This document shows, piece after piece, positions 30,877-32,876 of a stretch of DNA of 32,876 nt (its first letter is position 1; every line of letters starts with the position of its first letter). The position numbers and the translations under genes are program-made. The stretch is taken from NCBI RefSeq assembly GCF_000819785.1, contig NZ_CDBK01000083.1, positions 1 through 32,876 of the forward strand, written 5' to 3'. This DNA comes from Aeromonas caviae (GTDB lineage Bacteria > Pseudomonadota > Gammaproteobacteria > Enterobacterales > Aeromonadaceae). A model generated the notes under the pieces. That model ran no database searches and was not told the origin of the DNA. It worked only from the letters and a program-made list of their open reading frames with translations.

Positions 30877-32235
30877 TTAGATGGCCCAGCCACCGGCGTA
30901 GAAGATCACCAGGGCCACGGCGATGATGACGGTGCCGATGTTGAGCTTCTTCCACTCGGCGGCAAACAGGCGGCCGACCACCAGGGCCACGAAGCCCAGC
31001 ATGATGCCGGTGACGATGTTGCAGGTGAGCACGATGAAGACGGCGCACAGCATGCCGGAGAGGGCATCGACCGAGTCGTTGAAGTCCAGCTTGGTGACGT
31101 TGCCCAGCATCAGCAGGCCCACATACATCAGGGCCGGTGCGGTGGCGTAGGCCGGTACCAGATAGCTCAGCGGGGAGAGGAAGATCATCAGCAGGAAGAG
31201 CACGCCGACCAGAGTGGCGGTCAGACCTGTCTTGCCGCCGGCAGCGGTCCCTGCGGCAGATTCGATGTAGACGGCTGCCGGAGCACCACCTACCACGCCC
31301 GCCACCATACTGCTGACGGAGTCCGCAGTCAGGGCCTTGCCACCGCTGATGATGTGACCACGCTCGTTGATGAGGCCAGCCTGACCGGCCACGGCACGGA
31401 TGGTGCCGGTGGCGTCAAACACGGCGGTCATCACCAGCGCCAACACGGTCGGAATCACCACCGGATTGAGGGCGCCCAGCAGATCCATGCTGCCCACCAG
31501 GGAGCCATTCTCGCCACTCAGGCTCGGCATGGCGAAGAAGCCCTGCCAGGTCACTTTCGGATCGAAGATAAGGCCGAGGATGGAGATGGCGATGATCACC
31601 ATCAGGATACCGCCCGGCACCTTGCGGCGCTCCAGGCCGAAGATGGCAGCCAGACCCAGCACCGTCATGATGACCGGGAAGGCGGTGATCTCGCCGAGCT
31701 GCACCGGCAGGCCAGCCCCTTCATTCTTGATCACCATGCCGACCCCGTTGGTGGCGATCAGCAGCAGGAACAGGCCGATACCGATGCCGGTACCGTGGGC
31801 GATGCCGGAGGGGAGGTTGTCCAGGATCCACTGGCGCACGCCGGTGACACTGATCAGGGTGAACAGCACCCCCATCAGGAAGATGGCGCCAAGGGCAACC
31901 GGAATGCTCAGCCCCTGACCCAGCACCAGGCTGAAGGCGGTAAAGGCGGTGAGAGAGATGGCACAACCGATGGCCATCGGCAGCTTGGCCCAGAGCCCCA
32001 TCAGCAGGGAGCCGAAGGCGGCGATCAGACAGGTCGCCACAAACACCGGGCCCTGCTCAAAACCGGCTGCGCCCAGCATGTTCGGCACGACGATGATGCT
32101 GTAGACCATCGCCAGGAAGGTGGTCAACCCGGCCAGCAGCTCCTGTCGCACCGTGCTGCCACGCTGGCTGATGGAGAAATAGGAATCCAGAAACCCGCCA
32201 TTGCCGGCGCGGGCCGTCGTTTGTTGCGTTGCCAT
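30877..32235 (-). CDS. ghxP: NCS2 purine permease, GhxP-like (guanine/hypoxanthine)
   Basis: A 452-residue inner-membrane proton symporter of the NCS2/AzgA branch. It resembles E. coli GhxP (YjcD) along its length: [60 protein letters not shown] and the C-terminus [25 protein letters not shown] ending all have near-identical equivalents. It should take up hypoxanthine and guanine; closely related adenine permeases (AdeP/AdeQ) are the main alternative. A PurR-box-like sequence at 32256-32271 lies 21 bp upstream of the start, so repression by PurR with hypoxanthine or guanine is likely. Confidence 0.9.
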   Translation of the reverse strand: MATQQTTARAGNGGFLDSYFSISQRGSTVRQELLAGLTTFLAMVYSIIVVPNMLGAAGFEQGPVFVATCLIAAFGSLLMGLWAKLPMAIGCAISLTAFTAFSLVLGQGLSIPVALGAIFLMGVLFTLISVTGVRQWILDNLPSGIAHGTGIGIGLFLLLIATNGVGMVIKNEGAGLPVQLGEITAFPVIMTVLGLAAIFGLERRKVPGGILMVIIAISILGLIFDPKVTWQGFFAMPSLSGENGSLVGSMDLLGALNPVVIPTVLALVMTAVFDATGTIRAVAGQAGLINERGHIISGGKALTADSVSSMVAGVVGGAPAAVYIESAAGTAAGGKTGLTATLVGVLFLLMIFLSPLSYLVPAYATAPALMYVGLLMLGNVTKLDFNDSVDALSGMLCAVFIVLTCNIVTGIMLGFVALVVGRLFAAEWKKLNIGTVIIAVALVIFYAGGWAI

Positions 32236-32255
32236 AGTTCATCCTGAAAGTGTGA

Positions 32256-32271
32256 GGGAAATCGTTTGCTT
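32256..32271 (-). promoter_or_regulatory. PurR-box candidate upstream of ghxP-like gene
   Basis: On the minus strand the sequence reads AAGCAAACGATTTCCC, which fits the E. coli PurR consensus AnGCAAnCGnTTnCnT at all fixed positions except the last. Its place just before a purine permease gene supports the call. Confidence 0.65.
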
Positions 32272-32441
32272 GCTGGCGCGCAAAATAGCAAGAATTTGGC
32301 GAGATTGCAGCGGATAAGCCTCCATTTCCCCGAAGTTTTTCATAAAAGGGCTCGTTGGAGGCCTCATTTTCCATGAGAGAGGCCCATCCCAAGCTTCTAC
32401 ACTCTTAGCTAGCCACGTTCCCATCTACCGGAGAGAAGCCC

Positions 32442-32774
32442 ATGCACACAGGCAACCTGCTTGGCCAGATCCCCTCCCCCCTGTCCAGTGAAGTGTTCGC
32501 GGATCTGGTCAGTACCAACAATGTTCGTATCGAGCGCATTCTCTCCCAGGGGCAGCAGACCCCTACCGGAGAGTGGTTCGATCAGGATGAACACGAATGG
32601 GTATTGCTGGTGCAGGGAGAGGCCATCCTGGTCTTCATCACACCGGATACCGGGGTACAGGAACGCGTCCATCTGGGGCCGGGGGATTACATCAACATCC
32701 CGGCGCACCTTCAGCACAGGGTGGAGTGGACCCATCCGACCGAGACAACCGTCTGGCTCTGCGTCTATTACTAG
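32442..32774 (+). CDS. Small cupin-domain protein
   Basis: A 110-residue single-domain cupin. The core has the two short cupin motifs: EHEWVLLVQGEAILVF (first, with His and Glu as likely metal ligands) and PGDYINIPAHLQHRVEW (second, with His). The site GGAGA precedes the start. Such proteins may be metal-dependent enzymes or small-molecule binders; no function can be named. It is divergent from the purine permease gene and followed by a terminator at 32845. Confidence 0.78.
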   Translation: MHTGNLLGQIPSPLSSEVFADLVSTNNVRIERILSQGQQTPTGEWFDQDEHEWVLLVQGEAILVFITPDTGVQERVHLGPGDYINIPAHLQHRVEWTHPTETTVWLCVYY

Positions 32775-32844
32775 CAAGCTTACGACTCAAGAAGGCCATG
32801 GCTTCTGCTGCGAAGATCGAAGAGGAGACCGTGGAGACGAAAAA

Positions 32845-32868
32845 AAGCCCAGTCTGTCGACTGGGCTT
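32845..32868 (+). terminator. Terminator after cupin gene
   Basis: AAGCCCAGTC and GACTGGGCTT pair perfectly over 10 bp around a TGTC loop, with an A-run before and CTTAAG after. It lies near the end of the window, 70 bp after the cupin stop; the A-run also makes it usable for a minus-strand gene arriving from beyond the window. Confidence 0.8.
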
Positions 32869-32876
32869 CTTAAGTA

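Overview
The window is about 33 kb of GC-rich, densely coded gammaproteobacterial chromosome. Several proteins closely resemble Escherichia coli proteins that I recognise (YdiK, GhxP, DhaK/DhaL/DhaM, YhhY, PhnR-type regulator). The GC content, the small clade-3 catalase, the DUF1496 and DUF2214 proteins and the Nudix-PAP2 fusion fit the genus Aeromonas best. That assignment is inference from composition and protein resemblance; no rRNA or other marker gene is present.

Layout. 1-319 is an AT-rich intergenic stretch holding an operator-like inverted repeat, followed by an XRE-type regulator (320-1084). 1131-7421 is a phosphonate-like uptake locus: a divergent PhnR-like GntR/UTRA repressor, then a run of a periplasmic binding protein, a cytoplasmic alkaline-phosphatase-superfamily hydrolase, two permeases, an ATPase and a HAD phosphatase. 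7445-9061 is a dCACHE-GGDEF diguanylate cyclase, convergent with the HAD gene across a shared terminator. 9160-10609 holds a DUF2214 membrane protein and an EamA exporter. 10679-12021 is an AraC/GyrI-like regulator coupled to a YhhY-type acetyltransferase, divergent from catalase katA (12174-13622).

13650-14560 is a non-coding array of about 4.5 tandem copies of a ~199 bp unit, each with a terminator-like hairpin. 14639-16582 holds a small secreted DUF1496 protein and a divergent lipoprotein built of 28/23-residue Ala/Ser/Gln repeats. 16663-19684 has a small membrane protein, a secreted Nudix-PAP2 fusion and YdiK. A short-chain dehydrogenase (20051-20755) sits behind two GAAC-N4-GTTC palindromes.

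20846-25174 (minus strand) is an agmatine operon: agmatine deiminase, a 23-codon ORF that looks like a duplicated start of the next gene, N-carbamoylputrescine amidase, a polyamine-binding protein and a second, Tat-exported agmatine deiminase. A divergent LysR regulator lies at 25291-26184. 26221-30648 is a dihydroxyacetone phosphorylation locus (dhaR convergent with dhaKLM); DhaM lacks the EI-like third domain of the E. coli protein. 30877-32235 is a GhxP-like purine permease behind a PurR-box-like sequence, and 32442-32774 is a small cupin.

How they work together. The phosphonate-like locus and the agmatine locus each join a periplasmic binding protein to catabolic enzymes under a divergent regulator. 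The first has a full ABC transporter and two phosphatase-type enzymes, suggesting import of an organophosphorus compound, its cleavage in the cytoplasm and release of phosphate. The second has no permease or ATPase and would need transport from elsewhere. The least explained items are the hydrolase/transporter locus, the 199 bp array, the repeat lipoprotein and the duplicated aguB start.
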